Assembly: GCA_021771675.1 (NCBI GenBank)
Contig: JAETOP010000002.1
Coordinates: 1 to 64,000, forward strand
Length of the DNA stretch: 64,000 bases
Direction: 5' to 3'
From: Oscillospiraceae bacterium
GTDB lineage: Bacteria; Bacillota_A; Clostridia; Oscillospirales; Oscillospiraceae
A program made the position numbers and the translations under genes. Shown here piece after piece: positions 32,653-43,776 of the stretch. Each line of letters opens with the position of its first letter. The stretch's first letter is position 1. A model generated the notes under the pieces. It saw only the letters and a program-made list of their open reading frames with translations, was not told the origin of the DNA and searched no databases.

Positions 32653-35298
32653 ATGAATTCAGCGGAGCGGTTGCCGATCCTTTATCGAGCGGATACCGTT
32701 ATTTTAGGTGGCAGTACCCAGGCTGTGGAAGAAGCGCTACGCCTTACCCGATCCGGTGTGAGGGTGGTGCTGATTACGGAAAGCTCCTTCCTGGGGACGG
32801 AAATCTGCATGACGGCGGATTACCCCGAAGGGGCCATTCCCGATGAACTGAAAAAAGAACTGGAGGAAAAATGCGTAAGTGCAGGCGTGCCCCTGCTGTA
32901 TCAGTGCTGGTATCTGGATTCCCTGATTTTGGAGCAGGGGGTTCGGACGGTGCGTCTGGCGGGTAAATTCGGCCTTGCCGGGGTGGATGCCGGGGAAGTG
33001 CTGGATTTGCGGCTGCAATTCCGGGATCGAACCTACCGTGCGCTGCTGACCCACAAGGAGCGACCGGAAAAAGTGAAGATTCTGGAGGTAGCAGTGCCGG
33101 AAATGCCGGAGCTTGCACAGCGGCTGCTTGCCGCACGTAAGCGTATTCTGGAAGCGTACCGGGAGGAATTCGCCGGCGGAGAATATCTGCTGGGCCGGTT
33201 TGCCATCCGGGGCGCTGATGCGGAACCCTTTCGCCGTGAAACGGCAAAGACTTCCGAAACCACCCATGAAATTCTGGCGCACACCGGGGGAGTAACAGAG
33301 GGCCTCTACGAGCCCCGGGAATGCTCCCCGGTCTTTGCCGGGTCGGAAGAGAGCTTTGATGTGGTGGTGGCGGGCGGCGGCACCGCCGGCGCCATGGCTG
33401 CCATCGCCGCCGCCAGAGCCAATCTTCGTGTCGCCCTGGTTGAGCCCAACTACGCACTGGGCGGCACCGGCACCGTGGGCGGCGTCAGCGCCTATTGGTT
33501 CGGTAACCGCTATTCGGATATGCGGTGGCTGGATCAGCGGGTGGGCCAGGTGATTGACAGCCTGTCTCTGGGAAACCGGGCGGGGCTGTGGGGCGAAACC
33601 GACTACTGGAATCCGGATGTCAAGGCCACGGTACTGCTGGAAGCCGCTCTAAAAGCGAAGGTCAGGGTGCTTTTTGGACACACGGCCTTCGGCGTGTGGA
33701 AGGAGCATGGAAAAATTGCAGGTGTGGCCGCTGCCGGAGCGGAGGGGGTTCGTTTTCTCCGAGGCAGCTATATCCTGGATGCCACCGGTGACGGCGATGT
33801 GGCCGTGTTTGCCGGGGCGGCCTGGGAATACGGAACGGGAAGTGACCAGCTTTCCTACTGGGCATCCCTGGCGCAGTATCCCACCGCAGCTACCTATCAA
33901 AACAATTTCTCCGCTATGATGGTTGTCTCCGACCCGGTGGATTATACCCGGTTTGCGGTCTGCGCCCGAAAATACGGCAGCGGACTGTATGACCACGGCA
34001 GCTATGCCTGCGTGCGGGAAAGCCGCCATATCTGCGGCAGATACCGGCTGACCCTCCGGGATCTGATGACCCATACCCATCACCCGGATACCCTTTATAC
34101 CTGCTACTCCAATTACGATCCCAAGGGCAAGGTGACTGCGGACATCGTGTACTGCGGCTGCCTTCCCCAGCAGAATCTGGTGGAGATTCCCCTACGGTGT
34201 CTGCTTCCGGTGGACGAACAGGGGAAGCCGGTGGAGCACCTCTATGTCCTGGGCAAAGCCATCAGCGCATCCCATGATGTGTTTCCCAGCATTCGGATGC
34301 AGGCGGATCTGATGCACCAGGGCAGCACATTGGGCGGTCTGATCGGCTGCTGCGTTCCTCTGGGGCTCCGGCCCGAGGAATTGCCCAACGCAGCGCTGCG
34401 CCAAATGCTGAAATCCCTTTCGGATGATCCGCTCTTCTCCCCGCTGGAGGGTGAAATGTGCCTTGCTCAAAGCGTTTCCGCTCTGGACAGCCACTCCCGC
34501 CGGCATTGGGTGGACATGGACTTCACTGACCGGGAGACCCGTTTCCAGCCCTATGCGGCGGTGATGTGTGCAGAAAGCAGCGCAGTGATTCCTCTGCTGG
34601 AAGAAAAATTGAATAGCACCACGGATGCAGCGGATCGCAGAATGCTCATCCGCTGCCAGCTCTGGCACGGAGATAACCGCCATCTGGCGGAATTTCTGGA
34701 CATGCTGGCCCAAGACCTGGCGGGAGATGCTCTGCCCTGGAGAACCGGAGCCTGCACCTGTGCCCAGCTGCTTCCGGATCACGGCGTCATGCCGGAGATT
34801 GTGTATGACCTGAACACGCTGGCCTGGGTGCCCGGCGATGTGTCCGCACCGTTCCGGCGGGTTTATGCGCTGCTGACAGCATCGGAGCGGGATTATCATT
34901 CCCTGACGGCGGGGATTTTCCCCTATGTGGAGTCCTTTGCCTACACAGCCGAACGGAACGGTGGAGAAGAACTGCTGAACCTGACGGAGCGCCTGACCAA
35001 TCTGCCTGAGCTGACACGGGCGGATGGGATGCCGGATTCGGATTTGATGAAGCAGCGCTTTCTGATGCTCCGGTATCTGCTGTGGCGTGCTCTGGCTCAG
35101 AACGGCAGGGAGGCGGGCTGGCGCGGATTGATCCATTGCCTAAAAAGCCCGATTCTCCCCATTTCTTTGTCCGCTGAGACTGTGCTTCACCGTTTGACCG
35201 GGGTTTCACGGGGGAAAACAGCGGCCTGGTGGCAGACCTGGCTGGATAAAAACCGGGAATCGCTCCCAATTTGCCTGATTACAGAAAAAATGTTCTGA
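32653..35298 (+). CDS. Large FAD-dependent oxidoreductase with a second, degenerate Rossmann motif
   Basis: An 881-residue protein of the FAD_oxidored (PF12831-like) group. The working dinucleotide motif VVVAGGGTAGAMAAIAAARA starts at residue 237, followed by LVEPNYALGGTGTVGG. Near the N-terminus VILGGSTQAVEEALRLTRSG and SSFLGTEICMTADYPEG mimic the same pattern but lack the GxGxxG glycines, suggesting an internal duplication with one decayed half. ILDATGDGDVAVFAGA and LGKAISASHDVFPSIRMQ are further family motifs. The last about 300 residues are helical without a recognised domain. It lies between a phosphorylase and two alpha-mannosidases, so a sugar or sugar-derived substrate is likely; the reaction is unknown. 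Confidence 0.85.
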   Translation: MNSAERLPILYRADTVILGGSTQAVEEALRLTRSGVRVVLITESSFLGTEICMTADYPEGAIPDELKKELEEKCVSAGVPLLYQCWYLDSLILEQGVRTVRLAGKFGLAGVDAGEVLDLRLQFRDRTYRALLTHKERPEKVKILEVAVPEMPELAQRLLAARKRILEAYREEFAGGEYLLGRFAIRGADAEPFRRETAKTSETTHEILAHTGGVTEGLYEPRECSPVFAGSEESFDVVVAGGGTAGAMAAIAAARANLRVALVEPNYALGGTGTVGGVSAYWFGNRYSDMRWLDQRVGQVIDSLSLGNRAGLWGETDYWNPDVKATVLLEAALKAKVRVLFGHTAFGVWKEHGKIAGVAAAGAEGVRFLRGSYILDATGDGDVAVFAGAAWEYGTGSDQLSYWASLAQYPTAATYQNNFSAMMVVSDPVDYTRFAVCARKYGSGLYDHGSYACVRESRHICGRYRLTLRDLMTHTHHPDTLYTCYSNYDPKGKVTADIVYCGCLPQQNLVEIPLRCLLPVDEQGKPVEHLYVLGKAISASHDVFPSIRMQADLMHQGSTLGGLIGCCVPLGLRPEELPNAALRQMLKSLSDDPLFSPLEGEMCLAQSVSALDSHSRRHWVDMDFTDRETRFQPYAAVMCAESSAVIPLLEEKLNSTTDAADRRMLIRCQLWHGDNRHLAEFLDMLAQDLAGDALPWRTGACTCAQLLPDHGVMPEIVYDLNTLAWVPGDVSAPFRRVYALLTASERDYHSLTAGIFPYVESFAYTAERNGGEELLNLTERLTNLPELTRADGMPDSDLMKQRFLMLRYLLWRALAQNGREAGWRGLIHCLKSPILPISLSAETVLHRLTGVSRGKTAAWWQTWLDKNRESLPICLITEKMF

Positions 35299-35323
35299 GA
35301 GAGGAGAGATCCTTACGAAAGAG

Positions 35324-37723
35324 TTGTATATGATTGGCAACTCCCACATCGATCCGGTATGGTTCTGGACCTGGGAAGAGGGGATGCAGGAGATCAGGGC
35401 AACCTTCGCCTCCGCTCTGGATCGGATGAAGGAGTATCCGGAATTCCGGTTCACCTGCTCCTCCACCGCATACCTGGAATGGATCGAACGAATCGACCCT
35501 GAAATGTTTGCTGAAATTCAGCAGCGAGTGGCGGAGGGGCGGCTTGAAATTGTGGGCGGCTGGTATGTGGAGCCGGACTGCCTGCTTCCCTGCGGGGAGG
35601 CCTTTGTCCGCCATGCGCTCTATGGTCAGCGCTATCTGATGGAGAAATTCGGAAGGAAATGCCATATCGGCTTTAACATTGACAGCTTTGGCCATCATGG
35701 GGTGATGCCCCAGATTTTGAGAAAATCCGGGATGGATACCTATGTCTTTATGCGCCCGCGTCTGGACGAATCCCTCTTCCGCTGGCGGGCGGATGACGGC
35801 AGTGAGGTACAGGCCCTGGCGGTTCAGGGGGAATACACCACCTGGTTCCATGACCCCACCGTCAGGAACATTGAAACGGTGCTGCGGCGGACGCCCCAGT
35901 GGGAAAAAAAGATTTGCTGCTACGGCGTGGGAGATCACGGCGGCGGACCTACCATTGAAAATATTGAGAGCATTCGCTCCCTGAAGCACAGTTTTCCGGA
36001 TACGGTGCTGAAATTTGCAACCCTTGACGAATTCTTCAGGGACTATCAGCCGGAAAATCAACCGGTTCTGGAGGGCCCCTTTGAGAAGATCAACCAGGGC
36101 TGTTATTCCATTGATGCCGATTACAAGTCACTCTACCGGGAGACGGAGCGCCGCTTGATGGAAGCAGACCGCCTGATGTCCATGGTGCAGCTCACCGGCG
36201 GCGGATGGATGCCGGAAACCGCCCGGATGGAAGAGCTGTGGAAGCTGCTTCTCTTTAATACGTTCCACGATACCTTCGGCGGAACCACCATCCGCACGGC
36301 CCGGGACGAGGCCATGATGCAGATGTCGGCTGCCTCTGCCAAGGCAGGCATCCTGCGGGGCATCGCCGTGCAGAAGCTAACCAAGAACATTGCCACCGGC
36401 CACTGGGGCTTCCCGCTCTTCGTGGTGAATGCCTCTGCGGAGAATTACAGCGGCCTGATCGAAGCGGAACTGGAATGGTTCTGTCAGGCAAACCTGAAGC
36501 TGATGGACAGCGTTGGGCGGGAGATTCCCTACCAGCGTATCCATACGGATGCCAAGGTTCGCCACACCACACTGGGCGGCAGAAGACGCTTTCTCTTTGA
36601 GGCCAATGTGCCCGCCTACGGCGTGAAGGTCTTCTATGTCTCCAAAGAGGAAGCCAGCCTGGTGCTGAACAACGATTTTGCCGTCCAAAATCCGGAGCTG
36701 ATTCTGGACAACGGCATCGTAAAGGCAGAATTTGATCCTGCCACCGGCGAACTGGCAAAGCTCACCCAACTGGCTGCCAATTATCAGCCCCTCTCCGGTA
36801 ACGTCCGTCTCTGTCTGTACCGGGACGAGCGGGACTGCTGGGGCGGTCTGCAGGGCAGGAGCTATGAGGACAGGAAAATCCAATTTGTTCTGGACTCCAT
36901 TGCGAAGATCGAAAGCGGCCCCATGCGTGAAGTTATCCGGGTGTGCAGCCACTTTGAGGATACCCTGGTGCAGATCCATTATATTCTGGAAAAGGGCTCC
37001 GACACACTGCGGATGAAGCTGCTTCTGCGATTCAACCATCCCTGGCATCTGGTCAAAATAGCCTTCCCCCTGGCAAATATGCTCCAGACCGATGCACAGA
37101 CTGCCTACGGCATCCAGTCCCGCATCCATGAGGATGATGTGGAATACAACATGCAGGGCTTTGTGGACTGCCATGGAGCAGACGGCAGCGGCCTGAGCGT
37201 CGCCAACAGCGGACAATACGGGTTCAATCTCGACAGTGGGGAACTGCGGGTGACGCTGACCAGGAGTGCCATCTTTGCCCAGGGTAACAGTCCTGATTGG
37301 TTCAACGGCACGGAGACCTACGAGTATACCGACCTGGGTGAGCATTGGGCGGAATTGCTGCTCCGTCCCCACAGTACCCCCGCTCCTGCCCACAGTTTGT
37401 ACAGCCTGCGCAGCCGGATCGATCATCCATACCAGTATTTGCTGGACACTGTCCATCAGCACCGCCAGGGCCAGTATCCTCAGGGCACGGCCTTTGTTTC
37501 GGTAGCTCAGGAGAATGTGCGCGTCATACTGATGAAAAAGGCTGAGGACAGCGACGGTGTCATTCTCCGGCTGCTGGAAACCGACGGACTGGACACCGAG
37601 GCGCAGATCACCATCATGGGGCGGAAATTTGCCGTGCTTATCGGCCACCATGCCATCGAAACCTTCCTGTATGAAAACAACACCTTGCGTCAGGTGAATC
37701 TGCTGGAAGAATCGGAAGAATAA
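35324..37723 (+). CDS. GH38 alpha-mannosidase (first of a tandem pair)
   Basis: A roughly 800-residue zinc enzyme removing alpha-linked mannose. GNSHIDPVWFW holds zinc ligands, FNIDSFGHHG carries the nucleophile (Asp120 counted from TTG 35324) and NTFHDTFGG another zinc histidine. The C-terminal half is the beta-rich GH38 part. The start is odd: the RBS (GGAGAG, 35303-35308) is spaced for codon 35315, which is ACG followed by AAA GAG TTG TAT ATG; an ATG there would match the start of the paralogue next door. TTG 35324 and ATG 35330 are alternatives 15 and 21 nt from the RBS. No signal peptide. Related to the next gene by tandem duplication. Confidence 0.92.
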   Translation: MYMIGNSHIDPVWFWTWEEGMQEIRATFASALDRMKEYPEFRFTCSSTAYLEWIERIDPEMFAEIQQRVAEGRLEIVGGWYVEPDCLLPCGEAFVRHALYGQRYLMEKFGRKCHIGFNIDSFGHHGVMPQILRKSGMDTYVFMRPRLDESLFRWRADDGSEVQALAVQGEYTTWFHDPTVRNIETVLRRTPQWEKKICCYGVGDHGGGPTIENIESIRSLKHSFPDTVLKFATLDEFFRDYQPENQPVLEGPFEKINQGCYSIDADYKSLYRETERRLMEADRLMSMVQLTGGGWMPETARMEELWKLLLFNTFHDTFGGTTIRTARDEAMMQMSAASAKAGILRGIAVQKLTKNIATGHWGFPLFVVNASAENYSGLIEAELEWFCQANLKLMDSVGREIPYQRIHTDAKVRHTTLGGRRRFLFEANVPAYGVKVFYVSKEEASLVLNNDFAVQNPELILDNGIVKAEFDPATGELAKLTQLAANYQPLSGNVRLCLYRDERDCWGGLQGRSYEDRKIQFVLDSIAKIESGPMREVIRVCSHFEDTLVQIHYILEKGSDTLRMKLLLRFNHPWHLVKIAFPLANMLQTDAQTAYGIQSRIHEDDVEYNMQGFVDCHGADGSGLSVANSGQYGFNLDSGELRVTLTRSAIFAQGNSPDWFNGTETYEYTDLGEHWAELLLRPHSTPAPAHSLYSLRSRIDHPYQYLLDTVHQHRQGQYPQGTAFVSVAQENVRVILMKKAEDSDGVILRLLETDGLDTEAQITIMGRKFAVLIGHHAIETFLYENNTLRQVNLLEESEE

Positions 37724-37741
37724 ACCGGAAAGGAAAGAATT

Positions 37742-40165
37742 ATGGAGAAATCCAAGAAAATGTACATGATCGGCAATTCGCACATCGATCCTGTATGGCT
37801 GTGGAACTGGCAGGAGGGCTTTCAGGAGATCAAAGCTACCTTCCGTTCCGCCCTAGATCGGATGAAGGAATTTGATGACTTCATCTTCACCTGCAGTGCC
37901 GCCTCCTACTACGAGTGGGTGGAGCAGAACGATCCGGAGATGTTCCAGGAGATTCGCGCCCGGGTGGCCGAGGGGCGCTGGGTACTGGCAGGCGGCTGGT
38001 GGATTCAGCCGGACTGCAACGCCGGATGCGGCGAATCCTTCGTGCGCCAAGGACTGTACGGCCAGCGCTATTTTCTGGAGAAGTTCGGCAAGACGGCAAC
38101 CTTCGGGTACAATGTGGATAGCTTCGGCCACAACGGCATGCTGCCCCAAATTCTGAAAAAATCCGGCATGGACGGCTACGTGTTTATGCGTCCCGGCCGT
38201 CATGAGAAGCATCTGGAGGGAGAAACCTTCATCTGGGGCTCTGCCGACGGTTCTGAGGTGACGGCTTACCGGATTCCCTTTGAATACTGTTCCTGGCCCG
38301 ATCAGCTGTCCGGCCATGTGGAGCGGTGCGCCAACCTGATGAAGCAGGATGGAGACCGGATGATGAGCTTCTACGGCGTGGGCAACCACGGGGGTGCTCC
38401 CACCATCCGCAACATCGAAAGTCTGCACGAGCTGAACCGGCGGGAGGATCTGCCGGAGCTGCTGCTGTCCTCCCCGGACCGGTACTTTGCCGATGTGCGT
38501 AGCAGCGGCAAGACGCTACCTGTGATCAACGGAGAGCTGTTCCACCATTCCTCCGGCTGTTACAGTGCGGAAATGCGGATCAAATCCGCCAACCGCAAGA
38601 CAGAAGCCAAGCTGCTGGAGGCGGAGAAGCTCTCGGTTCTGAGCTCCGATCTCTTCGGTCTGCCCTATCCCCGGGAGGAGCTGACCAAGGCGTGGAAGGC
38701 TGTGCTTTTCAACCAGTTCCATGACATCATGGCTGGCACCTGCATTAGATCCGCCTGCGAGGATGCCCTGCAGGAGTTTTCCTACGCCGGATACATCGCT
38801 GATCACGCCGCCAATGCCGCCCTTCAGAAACTGACCTGGCAGATCGATATTCCCATGGAGAACGGTATGCGTCCTCTGGTGGTATTCAACCCCAATGCCT
38901 TTGCCTCCCGTCAAGCGGTGGAGGTGGAAATGGTCACGCCAAAGGACCATACAGTGCTGCTGGACTGGGAGAATCGTCAGATCCCCTATCAGCTGATTCA
39001 GTCTGAAGCCTCCTGCAACGGCCGTAGCCGCATGGTGTTTGTGGCTGATCTGCCTGCGTTGGGCTACGGTGTCTACCGCCTTGCCATTCGGGAGGATATG
39101 GGAAACACCCAGCCCGAGAAGGATGATCGTCTCACCGCCGAAAACGAAGGTCTGAGCCTGCGCATCAGCAGCAAGAACGGCTTCATCGAATCTCTGATAA
39201 ATAAGGCTGACGGCACCGAATTCTTCCGGTTCCCCGGCGCCGTGCCCACAGTAATCCGGGATGAGAGCGACACCTGGTCCCACGGCGTGGTGAATTTCCA
39301 CGATGTGAAGGGCGAATTCCGGCTGGAGAAAGTTTTCTGCCTGGAGGACGGCAGCGTCCGCAAGGTCATCCGTGCCGTGTATGCCTACGGCAATTCCCGC
39401 CTGTGGCAGGATTTCACCGTGTATCAGCAGCTGAACTATGTTGCCGTCAAGGTGCGGGTGGACTGGCATGAGCAGCTGTCCATGCTGAAGCTCCGCTTCC
39501 CCCTGCAGCTGAACTACCTGCGCGCTTCCTATGAGATTCCCTATGGCGTGTCCCAGCGGGAACCCAACGGCCAGGAATTTCCCGTGCAGAACTTTATGGA
39601 CTTTGAGGGTACCAACCCCGGCATGGAGACCAAAATCGCAGGCCTGTCCATCATCACCGATACCCGCTGCGCCTGCTCCACCCAGAACAAGGATGCCTGT
39701 ATCACCATTCTGCGAAGCCCGGTTTTCGCCCACCATGAGCCCTACGAGCGCAGGGAAGATTTGGAGTATGAGTATATAGACAACGGTGTGACTGAGTTTA
39801 CCTATTACCTCTATCCTCATGCGTGCAGCTGGGAGAACAGCGATACCGTACGCCTGAGCCGGAGCATCCTGCACAAGCCCATCGCCCTTTTTGAGACCTA
39901 CCACAAGGGCACGCTGCCCCAGACACGATCCTTTGCGGACGTGGACGGCGGTCATGCGCTGCTGTCTGCCATGAAGCAGGCAGAGGACGGAAGCGGAGAT
40001 CTAATCCTGCGGCTGTATGAAACCGCTGGCCTTGGCGGCACCGCCAGGGTGAATCTGGGCTTCCGCAGCACCGAGGCAGAGTTGACCTTCTCCCCCTGGG
40101 AAATTAAGACCATCCGTGTCACCGCCGATGGACAGTGGCGGGAAACGGATATGCTGGAACGGTAA
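37742..40165 (+). CDS. GH38 alpha-mannosidase (second of a tandem pair)
   Basis: An 807-residue cytoplasmic enzyme, clearly paralogous to the previous one. It starts MEKSKKMYMIGNSHIDPVWL, has YNVDSFGHNG with the nucleophile Asp126, NQFHDIMAGT as zinc-binding segment and the beta-rich C-terminal half. ATG 37742 has AAGGAAAG upstream and needs no special explanation, unlike its neighbour. The two differ in the active-site surroundings (for example WIQPDCNAGCGESF here, YVEPDCLLPCGEAF there), suggesting different linkages such as alpha-1,3 and alpha-1,6. Together they could remove both arms of the trimannosyl core; this is inference. Confidence 0.94.
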   Translation: MEKSKKMYMIGNSHIDPVWLWNWQEGFQEIKATFRSALDRMKEFDDFIFTCSAASYYEWVEQNDPEMFQEIRARVAEGRWVLAGGWWIQPDCNAGCGESFVRQGLYGQRYFLEKFGKTATFGYNVDSFGHNGMLPQILKKSGMDGYVFMRPGRHEKHLEGETFIWGSADGSEVTAYRIPFEYCSWPDQLSGHVERCANLMKQDGDRMMSFYGVGNHGGAPTIRNIESLHELNRREDLPELLLSSPDRYFADVRSSGKTLPVINGELFHHSSGCYSAEMRIKSANRKTEAKLLEAEKLSVLSSDLFGLPYPREELTKAWKAVLFNQFHDIMAGTCIRSACEDALQEFSYAGYIADHAANAALQKLTWQIDIPMENGMRPLVVFNPNAFASRQAVEVEMVTPKDHTVLLDWENRQIPYQLIQSEASCNGRSRMVFVADLPALGYGVYRLAIREDMGNTQPEKDDRLTAENEGLSLRISSKNGFIESLINKADGTEFFRFPGAVPTVIRDESDTWSHGVVNFHDVKGEFRLEKVFCLEDGSVRKVIRAVYAYGNSRLWQDFTVYQQLNYVAVKVRVDWHEQLSMLKLRFPLQLNYLRASYEIPYGVSQREPNGQEFPVQNFMDFEGTNPGMETKIAGLSIITDTRCACSTQNKDACITILRSPVFAHHEPYERREDLEYEYIDNGVTEFTYYLYPHACSWENSDTVRLSRSILHKPIALFETYHKGTLPQTRSFADVDGGHALLSAMKQAEDGSGDLILRLYETAGLGGTARVNLGFRSTEAELTFSPWEIKTIRVTADGQWRETDMLER

Positions 40166-40177
40166 GGAGAATGATAT

Positions 40178-41661
<1,484 letters not shown>

Positions 41662-41672
41662 GAGGAACGCAG

Positions 41673-42320
41673 ATGAAAAAACTTGTTGTAATCCATACAA
41701 CCCCCGCCACCCTGGGCTCCCTTGGGGTTCTGGTAGGCGAGCTGCTCCCCGGCTGTCAGGTGAGTAACCTGCTGGACGACAGCATTCTGCCGGAGATTAA
41801 CCGGGAAGGATGCATCACTCCCGGCGTGCGGGCAAGACTCTACACCCTGCTGGAGCTGGCCCAGACCATCCGCCCGGATGCCATCCTGTGCGCCTGCTCC
41901 TCCATCGGCGGCGTCATGGAGGAGGGTGCGACCTTCTGCACCGTTCCCGTGCTTCGGATTGACGGCCCCATGGCGGAAAATGCCGTGCGCGAGAGTGAGA
42001 ACATTGCTATTCTGGCCACCCTTTCCTCCACACTGGATCCCACCTGTGACCTGCTGCGCCGGAAGGCAGCGGACATAGGGAAAGAGGTCTTCCTCTGCGG
42101 TGATGTGATTGCCGGTGCGGGCGCCCTGCTCAGTGCTGGAAGGGCAGAGGCATACGATCGTCTGGTGGCAGATGCCATTCTCACCAAACTGCAGACCAAT
42201 GCTGTGGTACTGCTGGCACAGGCCTCCATGGCAAGATGTATGCATCTGATTCCCGAGGAGCTGAGAGGCCGCGTCTTCACCAGCCCCCGCACCGGCGTTG
42301 CTCAGCTGTGTAATTACTGA
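41673..42320 (+). CDS. Asp/Glu racemase superfamily protein with one cysteine position changed
   Basis: A 215-residue two-lobed protein. VVIHTTPATLGSLGVLVGEL and LCACSSIGGVMEEGA (Cys73 or Cys75) match the first catalytic lobe of the Asp/Glu/hydantoin racemase and maleate isomerase superfamily. In the second lobe, where racemases have GCT, it reads VVLLAQASMARC, so the second catalytic cysteine is missing at its usual place. Loss of that residue often goes with isomerase, decarboxylase or lyase functions. It is tightly packed between the ketose aldolase and the second FGGY kinase, which argues for a role on a sugar acid. Reaction unknown. Confidence 0.8.
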   Translation: MKKLVVIHTTPATLGSLGVLVGELLPGCQVSNLLDDSILPEINREGCITPGVRARLYTLLELAQTIRPDAILCACSSIGGVMEEGATFCTVPVLRIDGPMAENAVRESENIAILATLSSTLDPTCDLLRRKAADIGKEVFLCGDVIAGAGALLSAGRAEAYDRLVADAILTKLQTNAVVLLAQASMARCMHLIPEELRGRVFTSPRTGVAQLCNY

Positions 42321-42325
42321 TCATT

Positions 42326-43771
42326 ATGACGGAATTCGGTTACATCGGCATTGATTTTGGCACCACCAATATCAAAGCCGGACTCTTTGATGGCAGAGGC
42401 GGTCTGCTCCGGTTGGAGAAGTTGCCCACCCCCACCGTGCCGGATGCCCGGGGCAAGGTGTATGATCCCGCCGGGATCGGCAGCATCGTCACCGAAATGC
42501 TGGGAAAGCTGACGCAATGTGGCGCTCCCATCGGCGGCATCGCCGTCACGGGCATGGCGGAAGCAGGCCTGATGCTGCACCGAGAGACCGGGACGTGTCT
42601 TTCTGCCATCCTTCCATGGTTTGACCCCCGAACCCAGGCGCTGGCCCAGGAGGTCACAGAAGCGGAGAACCGCAGGCGTTTCTTCCGAACCGGACTTCGA
42701 AACAGCTTTAAATACGGCATTTACAAGTACCGCTGGCTGCTTGCAGAAACCGGCATTGCTCCGGAGGAGACGATCTGGCTCTCTGCAGCGGATTACGTTG
42801 TGTATCTGCTGACGGGAATCGCTGCCACTGATCCCACCTTTGCCGCCCGTACCTATGCCTATGATCTGGAGACCGGAGACTTTGACGGAGAATACCTTCG
42901 CAGCCTTGGACTGACCCGGGAAAATTTTCCGCAGGTGGTTCCCTCCGGCACCCGGGTAGGTGAATGTATTCTGCCGGAACTGGCGGGTGTCAGCGTCCAC
43001 ATTGCTGCCCATGACCATATCAGCGCAGCCTTCGGCATGCGATTTGTGGACGAAAACGCCGTCTGCGACAGCTGCGGCACGGCAGAGACTTATATCAGCA
43101 CCTTCCCGAGCCGGCCGCTCACCGAGACGGATTGGGGAACCGGCTGCATCTTCGGACCTTATCCCGGCGGTCAAAATTTCTGCATGGCAAACATCAGCTC
43201 CTCCGGTATGGCTGTGGAGTGGTACCGGAAACAGCTCCAGCTCAGCGAACTGGACTATGCCCAGGTGAACGCCTGCCTTTCTGAAGAAAAGGGTCCAACG
43301 GGGATATTCTTCCTGCCCGCCCTGACCGGTATGGGGACTCCCTGTTTCCGACAGGATATGACCGCCTCCTTCCTGGGTCTGCGGCAGCACCATACGGGAA
43401 GAAGTATGCTCAAAGCCGTGGTTGAGGGATTGGGATACCAGGCCAGGATGATTCTGGAAGACATGGAGGTGCCCGGTGTGATCAGCGTTGGCGGTGCGGC
43501 GGAAAGCGAAGGCTGGATGCAGACCAAGGCCGATATTCTGGGCTGCACGGTCATCACGCTGGCGGAAAAAGAAGCTACGATCATGGGTGCCATCGCTCTG
43601 ATGCTGGCATCTCATGACACCAACGCAGCGAGAAAATTCTGCGGCGGCATGAAGCGGGGCAAGGTCTATCCCTGCCAGGCTGAAGCATATGAAGCATATG
43701 CGCCGCTGTACTGCGCCTACCGGAACTGGTTCCGGCTGTGCTTGGAGCAGGCGGCATCCACAGGAGTGTGA
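42326..43771 (+). CDS. FGGY-family carbohydrate kinase (second)
   Basis: A 481-residue kinase of normal FGGY length. YIGIDFGTTNIKAGLFD is the N-terminal phosphate loop, TGMAEAGLML the sugar-side motif, HDHISAAFGMRF and CDSCGTAETYIS the central part, and ISVGGAAESEGWMQTKADIL the C-terminal nucleotide-binding region; EKEATIMGAIALM closes the fold. It resembles xylulose/fuculose-type kinases. It starts 5 nt after the racemase-like gene and ends 5 nt before the acid sugar kinase, so translation is probably coupled. Substrate is a ketose or polyol, not determined. Confidence 0.9.
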   Translation: MTEFGYIGIDFGTTNIKAGLFDGRGGLLRLEKLPTPTVPDARGKVYDPAGIGSIVTEMLGKLTQCGAPIGGIAVTGMAEAGLMLHRETGTCLSAILPWFDPRTQALAQEVTEAENRRRFFRTGLRNSFKYGIYKYRWLLAETGIAPEETIWLSAADYVVYLLTGIAATDPTFAARTYAYDLETGDFDGEYLRSLGLTRENFPQVVPSGTRVGECILPELAGVSVHIAAHDHISAAFGMRFVDENAVCDSCGTAETYISTFPSRPLTETDWGTGCIFGPYPGGQNFCMANISSSGMAVEWYRKQLQLSELDYAQVNACLSEEKGPTGIFFLPALTGMGTPCFRQDMTASFLGLRQHHTGRSMLKAVVEGLGYQARMILEDMEVPGVISVGGAAESEGWMQTKADILGCTVITLAEKEATIMGAIALMLASHDTNAARKFCGGMKRGKVYPCQAEAYEAYAPLYCAYRNWFRLCLEQAASTGV

Positions 43772-43776
43772 AAAAT

